Part shown: positions 1 to 7,633 of the stretch, piece by piece | Layout: every line of letters begins with the position of its first letter | How positions within the stretch are numbered: position 1 is the stretch's first letter | From: Deltaproteobacteria bacterium | GTDB taxonomy: Bacteria; Desulfobacterota; GWC2-55-46; DRQE01 | Assembly: GCA_030631875.1 (NCBI GenBank) | Contig: DAOVKH010000034.1 | Coordinates: forward strand, 1-11,197 | Direction: 5' to 3' | DNA length: 11,197 nt | Notes under the pieces: model-generated | The model's input: the letters and a program-made list of their open reading frames with translations, nothing else | Databases searched by the model: none | What the model was told of the DNA's origin: nothing | Made by a program: the position numbers and the translations under genes

Positions 1-1
1 A

Positions 2-1168
2 GACGCGCCTGTCGTTAAGATAGTCAACTTCATCCTAACCGACGCCATTAAGAAGGGGGCCAGTGATATTCATATAGAGCCATACGAGAAGTCCTTCCGT
101 GTGCGCTACAGGGTTGACGGTGTTCTCTTTGAGACGATGAAACCTCCCATGAAGCTCAGAAACGCCATCGTATCGAGGATTAAGATTATGGCCCAGCTCG
201 ATATCGCCGAGAGAAGGCTTCCTCAAGATGGTAGGATTAAATTGAAGCTTGGTAAGAATAAAGAGATGGATTACAGGGTTAGTATCTTGCCGACGCTATT
301 TGGCGAGAAGGTCTGTTGCAGGCTTCTCGATAAGAGTAACCTTCAGCTCGATATGACCAAGCTCGGATTCGAGCAGAAGGCCTTGGACGATTTCTTAAGC
401 GCAATTCATAAACCGTGGGGAATCGTGCTCGTAACGGGGCCTACGGGAAGTGGTAAAACTACCACTCTATACTCGGCTCTTTCGGACCTTAACAAGGTCA
501 GTGAAAATATATCTACCGCGGAAGACCCGGTTGAGTTTAACCTGATGGGTATCAATCAGGTTCAGATGCACGACGACATAGGGCTTAACTTTGCCGCCGC
601 TTTGAGGAGCTTCTTGAGGCAGGACCCTGACATATTGATGGTCGGAGAGATTCGTGATTACGAAACCGCCGAGATAGCCATTAAGGCCGCCCTGACAGGG
701 CATATGGTCTTGTCTACGCTCCACACTAACGACGCACCGTCTACGGTAAACAGGTTGCTTAATATGGGTATTGAGCCCTTCCTCGTCTCATCATCATGTA
801 ACCTTATTCTGGCTCAAAGGTTGGCGAGAAAGGTCTGTGAGCACTGTAAAGAAGACGCACCGGTTGATGAGAAGACACTCCTTGAGGTCGGCTTTACCCC
901 CGAGGATGCCGCCAAGGTTATACCTGTTAAAGGGGCAGGATGCCCTGAGTGCGGAGGCACGGGTTGTAAGGGCAGGATTGCGCTATACGAGGTAATGCCC
1001 TTTAACGATAACCTTAAAGAAGGTGTCTTGAATGGTGCATCAACGGCCGAAATCAAGGCTCAGATGATAAAGGACGGGGTAAAGAGTCTTAGGTTGAGCG
1101 GGCTTGGTAAGGTTGCCGAAGGTACGGCAAACCTCGAAGAGATACTCAGGGTTACCATGGCCGATTAG
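2..1168 (+). CDS. pilB: Type IV pilus extension ATPase PilB (5' end missing)
   Basis: This is the cytoplasmic hexameric ATPase that drives pilin polymerisation at the inner membrane. The reading frame is open from base 2, so the gene enters from outside the window; 388 residues remain of a protein usually near 560, and the N-terminal MshEN-like region is missing. Using fragment numbering, I see the start of the N2 domain (GASDIHIEP, about 20-28), Walker A GPTGSGKT (146-153), an Asp box (STAEDPVEF), Walker B DPDILMVGEIRD (208-219), a His box (LSTLHTND) and a zinc-binding tetracysteine made of two CxxC pairs (C279/C282 and C314/C317). That tetracysteine is typical of PilB/GspE and is absent from PilT. 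The GTG at 101 is an internal codon, not a start, because conserved sequence precedes it. pilT follows after 101 bp. Confidence 0.96.
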   Translation, partial: DAPVVKIVNFILTDAIKKGASDIHIEPYEKSFRVRYRVDGVLFETMKPPMKLRNAIVSRIKIMAQLDIAERRLPQDGRIKLKLGKNKEMDYRVSILPTLFGEKVCCRLLDKSNLQLDMTKLGFEQKALDDFLSAIHKPWGIVLVTGPTGSGKTTTLYSALSDLNKVSENISTAEDPVEFNLMGINQVQMHDDIGLNFAAALRSFLRQDPDILMVGEIRDYETAEIAIKAALTGHMVLSTLHTNDAPSTVNRLLNMGIEPFLVSSSCNLILAQRLARKVCEHCKEDAPVDEKTLLEVGFTPEDAAKVIPVKGAGCPECGGTGCKGRIALYEVMPFNDNLKEGVLNGASTAEIKAQMIKDGVKSLRLSGLGKVAEGTANLEEILRVTMAD

Positions 1169-1191
1169 GGGGGCTTATCTTTACGGCTTTC

Positions 1192-1219
1192 TTGTCGTCG
1201 ATAAATTTAGTGTTATAGT
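1192..1219 (+). promoter_or_regulatory. Possible weak sigma-70-type promoter before pilT
   Basis: In the 101-bp pilB-pilT gap, TTGTCG (1192-1197) and TATAGT (1214-1219) are separated by 16 bp. The -35 box matches the consensus at 4 of 6 positions and the -10 box at 5 of 6. It could give pilT separate expression, but matches of this quality occur by chance and the gene may simply be read through from pilB. Confidence 0.22.
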
Positions 1220-1269
1220 AGGGATTACGACGGTAATTTTAAATACTTAATCTTAAGGAGCATACGGGT

Positions 1270-2412
1270 ATGGGTGTAGAAGGCGCAGGAATACCACCAA
1301 CACAACAGATAGATATGCAGAGCCTCTTGAAGGGGCTGATAGAGCAAGGAGGGTCGGATTTGCATATATCTGCCGGTTCGCCTCCGAGAATGAGGGTATC
1401 GGGAAGTCTGATTCCAATGAAGACACCGCCGCTGACGCCTGTTAACACAAAGCAGATGTGTTACTCTATAATGACCGATACTCAGAAGCATGAATTCGAA
1501 GAAGAAAATGAGCTCGACCTCTCATTTGGCATAAAGGGGGTTTCAAGGTTTAGGGGGAATATATTCGTTCAGAGGGGTGCCGTTGCCGGAGTATTCAGGG
1601 CGATTCCATTTGGCATTAAGACCCTCGAAGAATTAGGGCTACCGCCCATTGCTACGGAGTTCAGCAAGAAACCAAGGGGGCTGATACTCATAACAGGCCC
1701 TACGGGAAGCGGAAAGTCTACGACGTTAGCCGCCATTATAAATAAGATTAACGAAGAAAGACAAGACCACATAGTTACAATAGAAGATCCGATTGAGTAT
1801 ATCCATAAGTCAAAGATGTCGCTCGTCAACCAAAGAGAGGTTGGCTCCGATACGCATAGCTTTAAGAAGGCCATAAAGTCTGTTCTCAGGCAAGACCCTG
1901 ACGTTGTTCTCTTGGGCGAGCTTCGAGATATGGAGACCATTGAGACGGCTCTTACCATCGCCGAGACAGGCCATCTCTGCTTTGCCACACTCCATACCAA
2001 CTCCTGCGTGCAGACTATAAACAGGGTCGTCGACGTATTTCCGTCACACCAACAGCCGCAGATAAGGGCGCAATTGTCATTCGTCCTTGAGGGGGTCTTC
2101 TCTCAGATACTCGTCGTAACGGCCGACGGTAAGGGTAGGGCTATGGCACTTGAGGTTATGGTCCCTAATTCAGCGATAAGAAATCTCATACGTGAGGATA
2201 AGGTTCACCAGATATATTCGCAGATGCAGGTCGGGCAATCAAAGTTCGGTATGCAGACGATGAACCAAAGCCTCATGACACTGTATACAAGAAGGATTAT
2301 AACGATGGACGAGGCCTTTGGAAGGAGTCCCGATGCCGAAGAGCTTCGCCAGATGATGGTCAACTCCGGACAGATGAAGCCGGGCATGGGTATGAGGCCA
2401 AGGCCTAAGTAA
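1270..2412 (+). CDS. pilT: Type IV pilus retraction ATPase PilT
   Basis: PilT is the hexameric cytoplasmic ATPase that depolymerises pili and powers twitching. The 380-residue protein has an N-terminal PAS-like domain (GGSDLHISAGSPP, about 28-39), Walker A GPTGSGKS (143-150), an Asp box (TIEDPIEYIH, 170-179), Walker B DPDVVLLGELRD (209-220) and a His box (CFATLHTNS, 237-245). It also has the PilT hallmark AIRNLIRE (302-309), which is needed for retraction. The PilB tetracysteine is absent, separating it from its upstream paralogue. The C-terminus is a short Met/Pro/Gly-rich tail (about 366-380), longer than in typical 344-370-residue PilT and probably disordered. The start is well supported by AAGGAG at 1255-1260, 9 bases before the ATG. 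pilC follows after 55 bp. Confidence 0.96.
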   Translation: MGVEGAGIPPTQQIDMQSLLKGLIEQGGSDLHISAGSPPRMRVSGSLIPMKTPPLTPVNTKQMCYSIMTDTQKHEFEEENELDLSFGIKGVSRFRGNIFVQRGAVAGVFRAIPFGIKTLEELGLPPIATEFSKKPRGLILITGPTGSGKSTTLAAIINKINEERQDHIVTIEDPIEYIHKSKMSLVNQREVGSDTHSFKKAIKSVLRQDPDVVLLGELRDMETIETALTIAETGHLCFATLHTNSCVQTINRVVDVFPSHQQPQIRAQLSFVLEGVFSQILVVTADGKGRAMALEVMVPNSAIRNLIREDKVHQIYSQMQVGQSKFGMQTMNQSLMTLYTRRIITMDEAFGRSPDAEELRQMMVNSGQMKPGMGMRPRPK

Positions 2413-2423
2413 GGTATAAGATT

Positions 2424-2445
2424 AAGACACTACCCTTGTGTCCTT
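2424..2445 (+). repeat. Inverted repeat / small hairpin in the pilT-pilC gap
   Basis: AAGACAC (2424-2430) faces GTGTCCTT (2438-2445) across a 7-base loop, giving a 7-bp stem with one bulged C at 2442. There is no T tract, so it is not an intrinsic terminator. The GTGTC arm resembles the half-sites of the palindromes upstream of pilA. It could be a processing or stabilising hairpin in the polycistronic mRNA, or chance. Confidence 0.35.
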
Positions 2446-2467
2446 AATAAGCAGGTAATGGAGAACT

Positions 2468-3688
2468 ATGCCAAAGTTTGAATATAATGGAAAGACAAAT
2501 GCCGGTAGGCCGACCTCAGGTGTAATAACGGCAAAGGATATTGCCGCCGCGCAGGTCGCCCTAAAGAAAAAGCAGATAGTCGCCACCTCTTTAACAGAGA
2601 AGGCCGGTGGTTTAGGCTCAATTGAGCTCACTATTCCGGGTTTTGGCCCTAAGGTTGAGACTAAAGAGATAGTCATCTTCACGCGTCAGTTTGCCACCAT
2701 GATAGATGCCGGTCTGCCACTTGTTCAGTGCCTTGATATTCTCGGATCTCAACAGGAGAACGCTCTATTTAAGAAGATATTAGGTGAGATTAAAGCGAGC
2801 GTTGAGGGCGGTTCTACATTTGCCGAGGCGCTGAAGAAACACCCAGACACCTTCGACGATCTCTTTGTTAACCTCGTAGCCGCAGGTGAGGTCGGCGGTA
2901 TACTTGATACCATCCTGAACAGGCTTTCAGGCTTCATGGAGAAGTCCGCTAAGCTCAAAGGTAAGATTAAAGGCGCTCTGACCTATCCGGTGGCCGTTAT
3001 TGTCATAGCCGCTGTCGTCGTTTCAGGACTACTTATATTTGTTGTCCCTATATTCGAAGATATGTTCGCGGGCTTTGGTAGTGCCCTTCCTATGCCTACC
3101 CAGGTAGTTGTTATAATGAGTGATACCATCAAGGCCTATTGGTATATGATCTTAGGTGTTATCTTCGGTACTATATTCGGACTTAAAAGGTGGCATAAGA
3201 CCAAGACCGGAAAGCGTATACTCGACGGTATATTCCTAAAGATGCCCGTTGCCGGAGACCTCTTGAGTAAGACGGCCGTTGCCAGATTTACGCGTACACT
3301 CGGAACGATGATGTCAAGTGGTGTACCAATACTTGAGGCCCTTGAGATAGTCGCCAAGACGGCCGGAAATGTCGTCATTGAGGCCGCCATTATGAAAGCA
3401 AGAGGTAAACTTGGCGAGGGTAGTACACTTGCCGAGCCGCTTGCCGAGACAGGTGTCTTCCCTGGAATGGTTACACAGATGATAAGTGTCGGTGAATCGA
3501 CCGGTGCTATGGATACCATGCTCAACAAGATTGCCGACTTCTATGAAGACGAGGTCGATGCCTCGGTCGATTCCATGACAGCTCTCATAGAGCCTATGCT
3601 TATGGCCTTCCTGGGTGTTGTAGTCGGAGGACTTGTTATAGCCCTTTACCTGCCAATCTTCTCGCTTGCAGGCGCCGTCGGAGCGTAA
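2468..3688 (+). CDS. pilC: Type IV pilus inner-membrane platform protein PilC
   Basis: PilC is the integral membrane platform that links the PilB/PilT motors to the growing pilus. The 406-residue length is normal. Two T2SSF domains are visible, at about 68-192 and 272-394, each with the conserved loop motif (GEVGG at 140-144 and GESTG at 342-346). Three hydrophobic segments fit the family topology: about 172-195, 223-240 and 376-397. The N-terminal MPKFEYNGKT is typical of PilC. GGAG at 2460-2463 lies 4 bases before the ATG, rather tight spacing. pilS begins only 8 bases after the stop, implying co-transcription. Confidence 0.96.
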   Translation: MPKFEYNGKTNAGRPTSGVITAKDIAAAQVALKKKQIVATSLTEKAGGLGSIELTIPGFGPKVETKEIVIFTRQFATMIDAGLPLVQCLDILGSQQENALFKKILGEIKASVEGGSTFAEALKKHPDTFDDLFVNLVAAGEVGGILDTILNRLSGFMEKSAKLKGKIKGALTYPVAVIVIAAVVVSGLLIFVVPIFEDMFAGFGSALPMPTQVVVIMSDTIKAYWYMILGVIFGTIFGLKRWHKTKTGKRILDGIFLKMPVAGDLLSKTAVARFTRTLGTMMSSGVPILEALEIVAKTAGNVVIEAAIMKARGKLGEGSTLAEPLAETGVFPGMVTQMISVGESTGAMDTMLNKIADFYEDEVDASVDSMTALIEPMLMAFLGVVVGGLVIALYLPIFSLAGAVGA

Positions 3689-3696
3689 GAGACGCT

Positions 3697-5412
3697 ATGG
3701 TCTCGCAAGCGGTATCCCCACCACGCTCAATTAGGGCAAAGCTCCTTGCCATGATGGTCGCGAGGGTTCTCTTAGCCCTTGCCTTCCTCGGTGTTACAAC
3801 TTGGTTTCAAGTAAGCCAAGGATCCTTATCTGAGACCCTCTTCTATCCGCTCTATGTGATAGCGGCCTTCGTAGGGCTGATAACCTTATTTTATGCTCTG
3901 ATACTTAGCAGGGTTCGTAACCTAAGGCTCTTTGCCTATATACAGGTTACAATCGATGTAATTACTATATCGGTGATAGTCTATGTGACCGGCGGCATAG
4001 TAAGTTACCTGAATATTCTCTATCCGCTGCTCGTTATAGGTAGTTCAATCGTTCTCGACAGAAGAGGCGCGTACTATACAGCGGCCATATCGAGTATAAT
4101 CTACGGGGTCTTGATAGACCTTGAGTTCTATCGCTTGCTCCCGGCAAAGCATCAGATATTCTACTCTCCGGTGGATTCAACGTGGGAAGATGTCGTTACC
4201 ACTATCGCCTCCAACATACTTGCCTTCTTTATAGTCGCCTACCTGGCAGGTTACTTGGCGGAAAAGACTGCGAGGATAGAGAGGGAACTCCATGAGAAAG
4301 ATATTGACTTCGATAGGCTCGAACACCTAAACCGGCAGATAGTCGATAATATTCCTACAGGTATTATGACTATCGATGAGGCGGGTAGAGTAACATCTTT
4401 CAATCGCGCGGCCGTCGATATAACCGGCCACACATTGAGGGACGTCTACTATAAGAGCATGAACGAGATATTCCCGGCTCTGAGCGGCCTCTTGGACGAC
4501 GTAAGTACCACTGACTTAAGCGTTGAGAGAGAGTGCGAGACCAAGAGTGGTCTAAGTATATCCCTTGGTCTGGTCCTATCTCCGGGGCAAGGTGAAGACA
4601 TGGCCAATGTGGTAATCTTTCAGGATCTAACCCAGATGAAGAGGCTGGAAGAAGAACTGCGCCGTGACGACAGGCTTAAGGCTCTCGGAGAATTATCTGC
4701 CGCAATAGCCCATGAGATACGTAATCCTCTGGCCTCTATAAGCGGTTCCGTGCAGGTCTTAAGAGAAGAACTCAGTGCCGATGCCCTCACAGGAGACAGG
4801 CGTCACTTGATGGAGATAGTCGTTAGAGAGACCGAGAGGCTAAACGCCCTTATAACGGACTTTCTCTTATTCGCTAAGCCGGCCGATGGTAAGACCGAGT
4901 CCTTTGACGTAGCCGAGGTCATAGGTGAAACAGTTAAGGTCTTCTCTAATAGCCCCGAGGCCGCGGGAATAGACATACGCACTTTGCCGGAGCCTGAAGA
5001 TAAGGACGATATTCAAAGTGCCTTTGTCGATGGTAATAGAAGGCAGTTGTCTCAAGTCTTTTGGAATCTCTTACTCAATGCGTCTATATCCATGAAAGAT
5101 CTTAATAGCGGCAAGATAGAAGGCTCTTCTAAACTTACGGTAAGTAAGAAGACAATACGAGGCGGAGGTGAAGTAGCCCTTGAAGGTTCTATAGAGATAG
5201 CCATCACCGACAGCGGTAAAGGTATTGCTCCTGAGAATATTGAACGTATATTTGATCCTTTCTTCTCCACAAGGGAACTCGGTACAGGCCTGGGGTTGTC
5301 TTTGGCACACAGGATAATCGAGAGCCACGGCGGTAGGATTGAGGTTACGAGCGAGCTTGGCACAGGCACTACATTTAAGGTGATACTCCCTCTTCGGGTA
5401 GAGCACCCTTAA
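3697..5412 (+). CDS. pilS: Sensor histidine kinase PilS
   Basis: PilS is the membrane kinase partner of PilR; in other bacteria it senses pilin level in the inner membrane and sets pilA transcription. The 571-residue protein has six predicted membrane segments in about 23-188 (near 23-40, 50-71, 82-98, 105-120, 124-146 and 168-188). Next come a charged linker, a PAS domain (about 208-315), and a HisKA domain with the H box AHEIRNPL, putative phospho-acceptor H339. The HATPase_c domain shows an N box around N461, G1 DSGKGI (505-510), an F box (FDPFFS) and G2 GTGLGL (529-534). All catalytic boxes are intact. Start 3697 lies 8 bp after the pilC stop; its best Shine-Dalgarno (GGAG, 3679-3682, inside pilC) is distant at 14 bases, so translation may depend on coupling. 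An internal Met pair at residues 19-20 is a weaker alternative start. Confidence 0.93.
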   Translation: MVSQAVSPPRSIRAKLLAMMVARVLLALAFLGVTTWFQVSQGSLSETLFYPLYVIAAFVGLITLFYALILSRVRNLRLFAYIQVTIDVITISVIVYVTGGIVSYLNILYPLLVIGSSIVLDRRGAYYTAAISSIIYGVLIDLEFYRLLPAKHQIFYSPVDSTWEDVVTTIASNILAFFIVAYLAGYLAEKTARIERELHEKDIDFDRLEHLNRQIVDNIPTGIMTIDEAGRVTSFNRAAVDITGHTLRDVYYKSMNEIFPALSGLLDDVSTTDLSVERECETKSGLSISLGLVLSPGQGEDMANVVIFQDLTQMKRLEEELRRDDRLKALGELSAAIAHEIRNPLASISGSVQVLREELSADALTGDRRHLMEIVVRETERLNALITDFLLFAKPADGKTESFDVAEVIGETVKVFSNSPEAAGIDIRTLPEPEDKDDIQSAFVDGNRRQLSQVFWNLLLNASISMKDLNSGKIEGSSKLTVSKKTIRGGGEVALEGSIEIAITDSGKGIAPENIERIFDPFFSTRELGTGLGLSLAHRIIESHGGRIEVTSELGTGTTFKVILPLRVEHP

Positions 5413-5447
5413 GAAGATAATATTTAAAGGATAGGTAAAGGGCTTCT

Positions 5448-6884
5448 ATGGTAAAGGCATCCGCTAAGAGAAGGTTGATGGTCGTAGACGACGAAGAGAG
5501 CATGAGAGAGTTTCTCTGCATCATGCTCGGTAAGGAGGGCTATGATGTCGTAGGCTTCTCCTCAGGTGAAAGGGCCGTTGAGTACTTTAAGGCCAATCCA
5601 ACGGAGCTTGTCATCACCGACATGAGTATGCCCGGCATGGACGGCCTTGAGCTTCTAAAGACGTTAAAGGAGATAAGCCCTGAGGTTATAGTCATAATCA
5701 TAACCGCCTACGCCTCGGTAGATACCGCCATAGAGGCTATGAAGGCAGGGGCGTATGATTACTTTACAAAGCCGTTTAATGTTGACGATATAAATATACA
5801 TATAAAGAGAGCCCTTGAGTGGAGACGCCTTGAGGTAGAGAATGCTCTACTTAAGAAGGACTTTCAGTCGAAGTACGGCTTCGACAATCTCATCGGCGCT
5901 TCACCTCCGATGGTGGAGGTCTACGACCTTATAAAGAGTGTGGCCGGTACTAAGACGAACGTATTGATAGTGGGCCAGTCCGGCACAGGCAAAGAGCTTG
6001 TCGCCAAGGCCGTACACAATGAAAGTCCGAGGAGGGATAAGCCCTTTGTTACGATAAATTGCGGTGCAATACCGGAGAACCTCCTCGAAAGCGAATTATT
6101 TGGTCATCGTAAGGGAGCTTTTACCGGGGCTATAGCCAATAAGACGGGCTTAGCTGAGATGGCCGACGGCGGTACTCTATTCTTAGATGAAATAACCGAG
6201 CTTCCGTTAAATCTTCAGGTGAAGCTCTTGAGGTTCATTCAAGACAGAACCGTCAGGAGTGTCGGCGCAACCGATGAAAGATCCGTCGATATAAGGCTAA
6301 TAGCCGCTACCAACAGAGACGTAGAAGAGGAGGTCTCAAAGGGAAGTTTTAGGGAAGACCTCTTTTACAGATTAAATGTCATACGTATAGACCTTCCGCC
6401 ATTGAGTGCGCGTGGTGAGGATATAATCTCGCTGGCAAAGTATTTTCTCAATAAGTATAACTCGGAGCACGGTAAGTCCGTTAAGAATTTATCCGACGAG
6501 GCCGCGGAGCTTCTATTGGGTTATGGCTATCCGGGTAATGTCAGAGAGCTTGAAAACGCCATAGAGCGAGCCGTTGCAATAGAATCAGGCGAGTCTCTAA
6601 GTGCCGAGAGCCTGCCTCCAACGATAACCGGTATGGGTGGCTCTAAGTCTACAGATAAGGCGGAGACGGACAATGAATCACCAATAAAAGAGATACCGCC
6701 CGAAGGGGTAGACCTCGAAGGGATATTATTCGACTATGAACGTCGTATTGTGGAAGAAGCGTTGAAGGCCTCAGGCGGGGTAAAGAAGAAGGCGGCCGTA
6801 CTACTCGGAATAAGCTTCCGTTCTTTGAGATACAAGCTGGCTAAATACGAAGAAGAGGATGACGGGAAAGCGATGATAAAGTGA
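5448..6884 (+). CDS. pilR: Sigma-54-dependent response regulator PilR (NtrC family)
   Basis: PilR is the enhancer-binding protein that activates pilA transcription with sigma-54 RNA polymerase. The 478-residue protein has a receiver domain (about 9-123: acidic pocket D14/D15, phospho-acceptor D58, T86, K108). Its AAA+ domain has Walker A GQSGTGKE (176-183), the sigma-54-contacting GAFTGA loop (223-228), Walker B GTLFLDEI (242-249) and an arginine-finger region (FREDLFYRLN, 301-310). A Fis-type helix-turn-helix follows (about 428-465). AAAGGG at 5437-5442 sits 5 bases before the ATG. It lies 35 bp after pilS, forming a kinase-regulator pair. Its TGA stop (6882-6884) lies inside the first of two palindromes that I infer to be its own binding sites. 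Confidence 0.95.
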   Translation: MVKASAKRRLMVVDDEESMREFLCIMLGKEGYDVVGFSSGERAVEYFKANPTELVITDMSMPGMDGLELLKTLKEISPEVIVIIITAYASVDTAIEAMKAGAYDYFTKPFNVDDINIHIKRALEWRRLEVENALLKKDFQSKYGFDNLIGASPPMVEVYDLIKSVAGTKTNVLIVGQSGTGKELVAKAVHNESPRRDKPFVTINCGAIPENLLESELFGHRKGAFTGAIANKTGLAEMADGGTLFLDEITELPLNLQVKLLRFIQDRTVRSVGATDERSVDIRLIAATNRDVEEEVSKGSFREDLFYRLNVIRIDLPPLSARGEDIISLAKYFLNKYNSEHGKSVKNLSDEAAELLLGYGYPGNVRELENAIERAVAIESGESLSAESLPPTITGMGGSKSTDKAETDNESPIKEIPPEGVDLEGILFDYERRIVEEALKASGGVKKKAAVLLGISFRSLRYKLAKYEEEDDGKAMIK

Positions 6885-6916
6885 CAAAAAATGTCAATGC
6901 TTGGCAAAAAGTGTCA
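6882..6916 (+). promoter_or_regulatory. Tandem palindromes, probable PilR binding sites upstream of pilA
   Basis: Two copies of a TGACA-N5-TGTCA element are present: 6882-6896 (TGACA, five A, TGTCA; arms perfect) and 6902-6916 (TGGCA, AAAAG, TGTCA; one arm mismatch). Their starts are exactly 20 bp apart, about two helical turns, so bound dimers would lie on the same DNA face. They sit roughly 90-123 bp upstream of the expected pilA start site, the usual place for an enhancer-binding protein. The TGTC half-site agrees with the (C/G)TGTC core described for Pseudomonas PilR. Binding by PilR is inferred from this arrangement. Confidence 0.72.
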
Positions 6917-6978
6917 CTATTGTTGCTTTAAGATAGAAGAAGAATTATAACTCATTGTTTTTAAAGGCTTTGTCTTGT

Positions 6979-6994
6979 TGGCATTCTCTTTGCA
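6979..6994 (+). promoter_or_regulatory. Sigma-54 (-24/-12) promoter of pilA
   Basis: TGGCAT (6979-6984), five bases, then TTGCA (6990-6994) matches the sigma-54 consensus TGGCAC-N5-TTGCW except for the last base of the -24 box. Transcription should start near 7005, giving a leader of about 80 bases. It lies downstream of the paired palindromes and of a gene for a GAFTGA-containing activator, as expected. The 6917-6978 spacer is AT-rich, which would ease looping; I see no clear IHF site. Confidence 0.88.
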
Positions 6995-7041
6995 TACTAT
7001 ATGGCTTAGAGAGTAAAAGATATTAAGCTTGTGTTTTTTAA

Positions 7042-7083
7042 ATGCAGGTAATTAAAAAAAAGAAGGTACGAAAGGAGAAATAA
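7042..7083 (+). CDS. Possible 13-codon upstream ORF in the pilA leader
   Basis: In the predicted pilA leader, an ATG at 7042 opens a 13-codon frame, MQVIKKKKVRKEK, whose TAA (7081-7083) ends two bases before the pilA ATG in a different frame. It runs through the pilA Shine-Dalgarno AAGGAG (7072-7077), so ribosomes translating it would affect pilA initiation. No Shine-Dalgarno precedes it, and its lysine-rich content may only reflect an A-rich leader. Confidence 0.15.
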   Translation: MQVIKKKKVRKEK

Positions 7084-7085
7084 CC

Positions 7086-7514
7086 ATGTCTTTACAGAAA
7101 ATAGTTAGGAAGGTAAAGAGAGAAGACGGCTTTACACTCGTTGAGCTTCTCATCGTTGTTGCTATTATTGCGATTTTGGCGGCCATCGCCATACCGCAGT
7201 TCTCAGCTTACAGAAAGAGGGGTTATGCGGCAACGTTGAACTCCGATGCCAAGAACGCTCTTACAGCGGCAATGGCTAAGATTGCCGATGATCCGGCGAT
7301 AGTAGCGGCAGATATAACTGCCGCTTTGTGTGAAGACCTTCAAGGTGCCGGTTATAACCCGTCGGATGTTGCTACGTGTACGATCACATTCGCGAACGCT
7401 ACAGACTTCACCATTACCATTTCACCGCTTGCAGGTTCTGCGGCCGCGGGTGAGGTAGACAATGCAGTCATTACAGGAAGTGGTTCATGGAGTTCAAGAT
7501 CAACACCGCTCTAA
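7086..7514 (+). CDS. pilA: Type IV major pilin PilA precursor
   Basis: This is a 142-residue type IVa prepilin. A basic 15-residue leader (KREDG) is followed by FTLVELLIVVAIIAILAAIA, so prepilin peptidase should cut between G15 and F16, leaving a 127-residue pilin with N-methylated Phe1 and Glu at position 5 (E20). The hydrophobic N-terminal helix drives assembly. Mature F1, F24, Y27 and Y32 match Geobacter PilA-N positions, but the chain is twice as long as the ~61-residue Geobacter pilin. Two cysteines (C82 and C98) could form a disulfide in the globular domain, though the enclosed loop is short and is not the extreme C-terminal D-loop of Pseudomonas. A strong AAAGGAG (7071-7077) lies 8 bases before the ATG. 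The gene has its own sigma-54 promoter and terminator, consistent with high, regulated expression. Confidence 0.95.
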   Translation: MSLQKIVRKVKREDGFTLVELLIVVAIIAILAAIAIPQFSAYRKRGYAATLNSDAKNALTAAMAKIADDPAIVAADITAALCEDLQGAGYNPSDVATCTITFANATDFTITISPLAGSAAAGEVDNAVITGSGSWSSRSTPL

Positions 7515-7550
7515 GAACCACTTAAGTATCTACTTTAATATCGTAGATTT

Positions 7551-7588
7551 AAGAGAGGCAGGGTATTATACCCTGCCTCTCTTTTTTT
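7551..7588 (+). terminator. Intrinsic terminator of pilA
   Basis: A perfect 15-bp stem (7551-7565 with 7569-7583) carrying GGCAGGG/CCCTGCC closes a three-base loop and runs into an uninterrupted T tract (7582-7588). It should terminate pilA transcription efficiently and stabilise the 3' end of an abundant pilin mRNA. Confidence 0.93.
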
Positions 7589-7592
7589 ATTC

Positions 7593-7619
7593 TTGACATA
7601 ACTTTACCCCTATTATAAA
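7593..7619 (+). promoter_or_regulatory. Putative sigma-70-type promoter of the Rossmann-protein gene
   Basis: A perfect -35 box TTGACA (7593-7598) starts just after the pilA terminator T tract. The best -10 candidate is TATAAA (7614-7619) with a 15-bp spacer, shorter than the ideal 17. Transcription would start near 7626, leaving a leader of about 100 bases. The choice of -10 box is uncertain. Confidence 0.55.
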
Positions 7620-7633
7620 CTTCGATTATCGTT

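Noticed and set aside
101..103. GTG at 101 as the start of pilB
   Set aside because: Conserved PilB sequence (GASDIHIEP) is encoded in the same frame upstream back to base 2, so this is an internal codon of a gene cut by the window edge.
1569..2000. Open frame of 143 codons on the - strand opposite pilT
   Set aside because: It is antisense to the Walker and His boxes of PilT, has no ribosome-binding site that I can see, and reads as a shadow of the + strand gene.
7086..7514. PilA as a conductive e-pilin
   Set aside because: Four N-terminal aromatic positions match Geobacter, but aromatic density is only about 6% and there is a gap of over 40 residues without aromatics, outside the published criteria. 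The sequence alone does not support conductivity.
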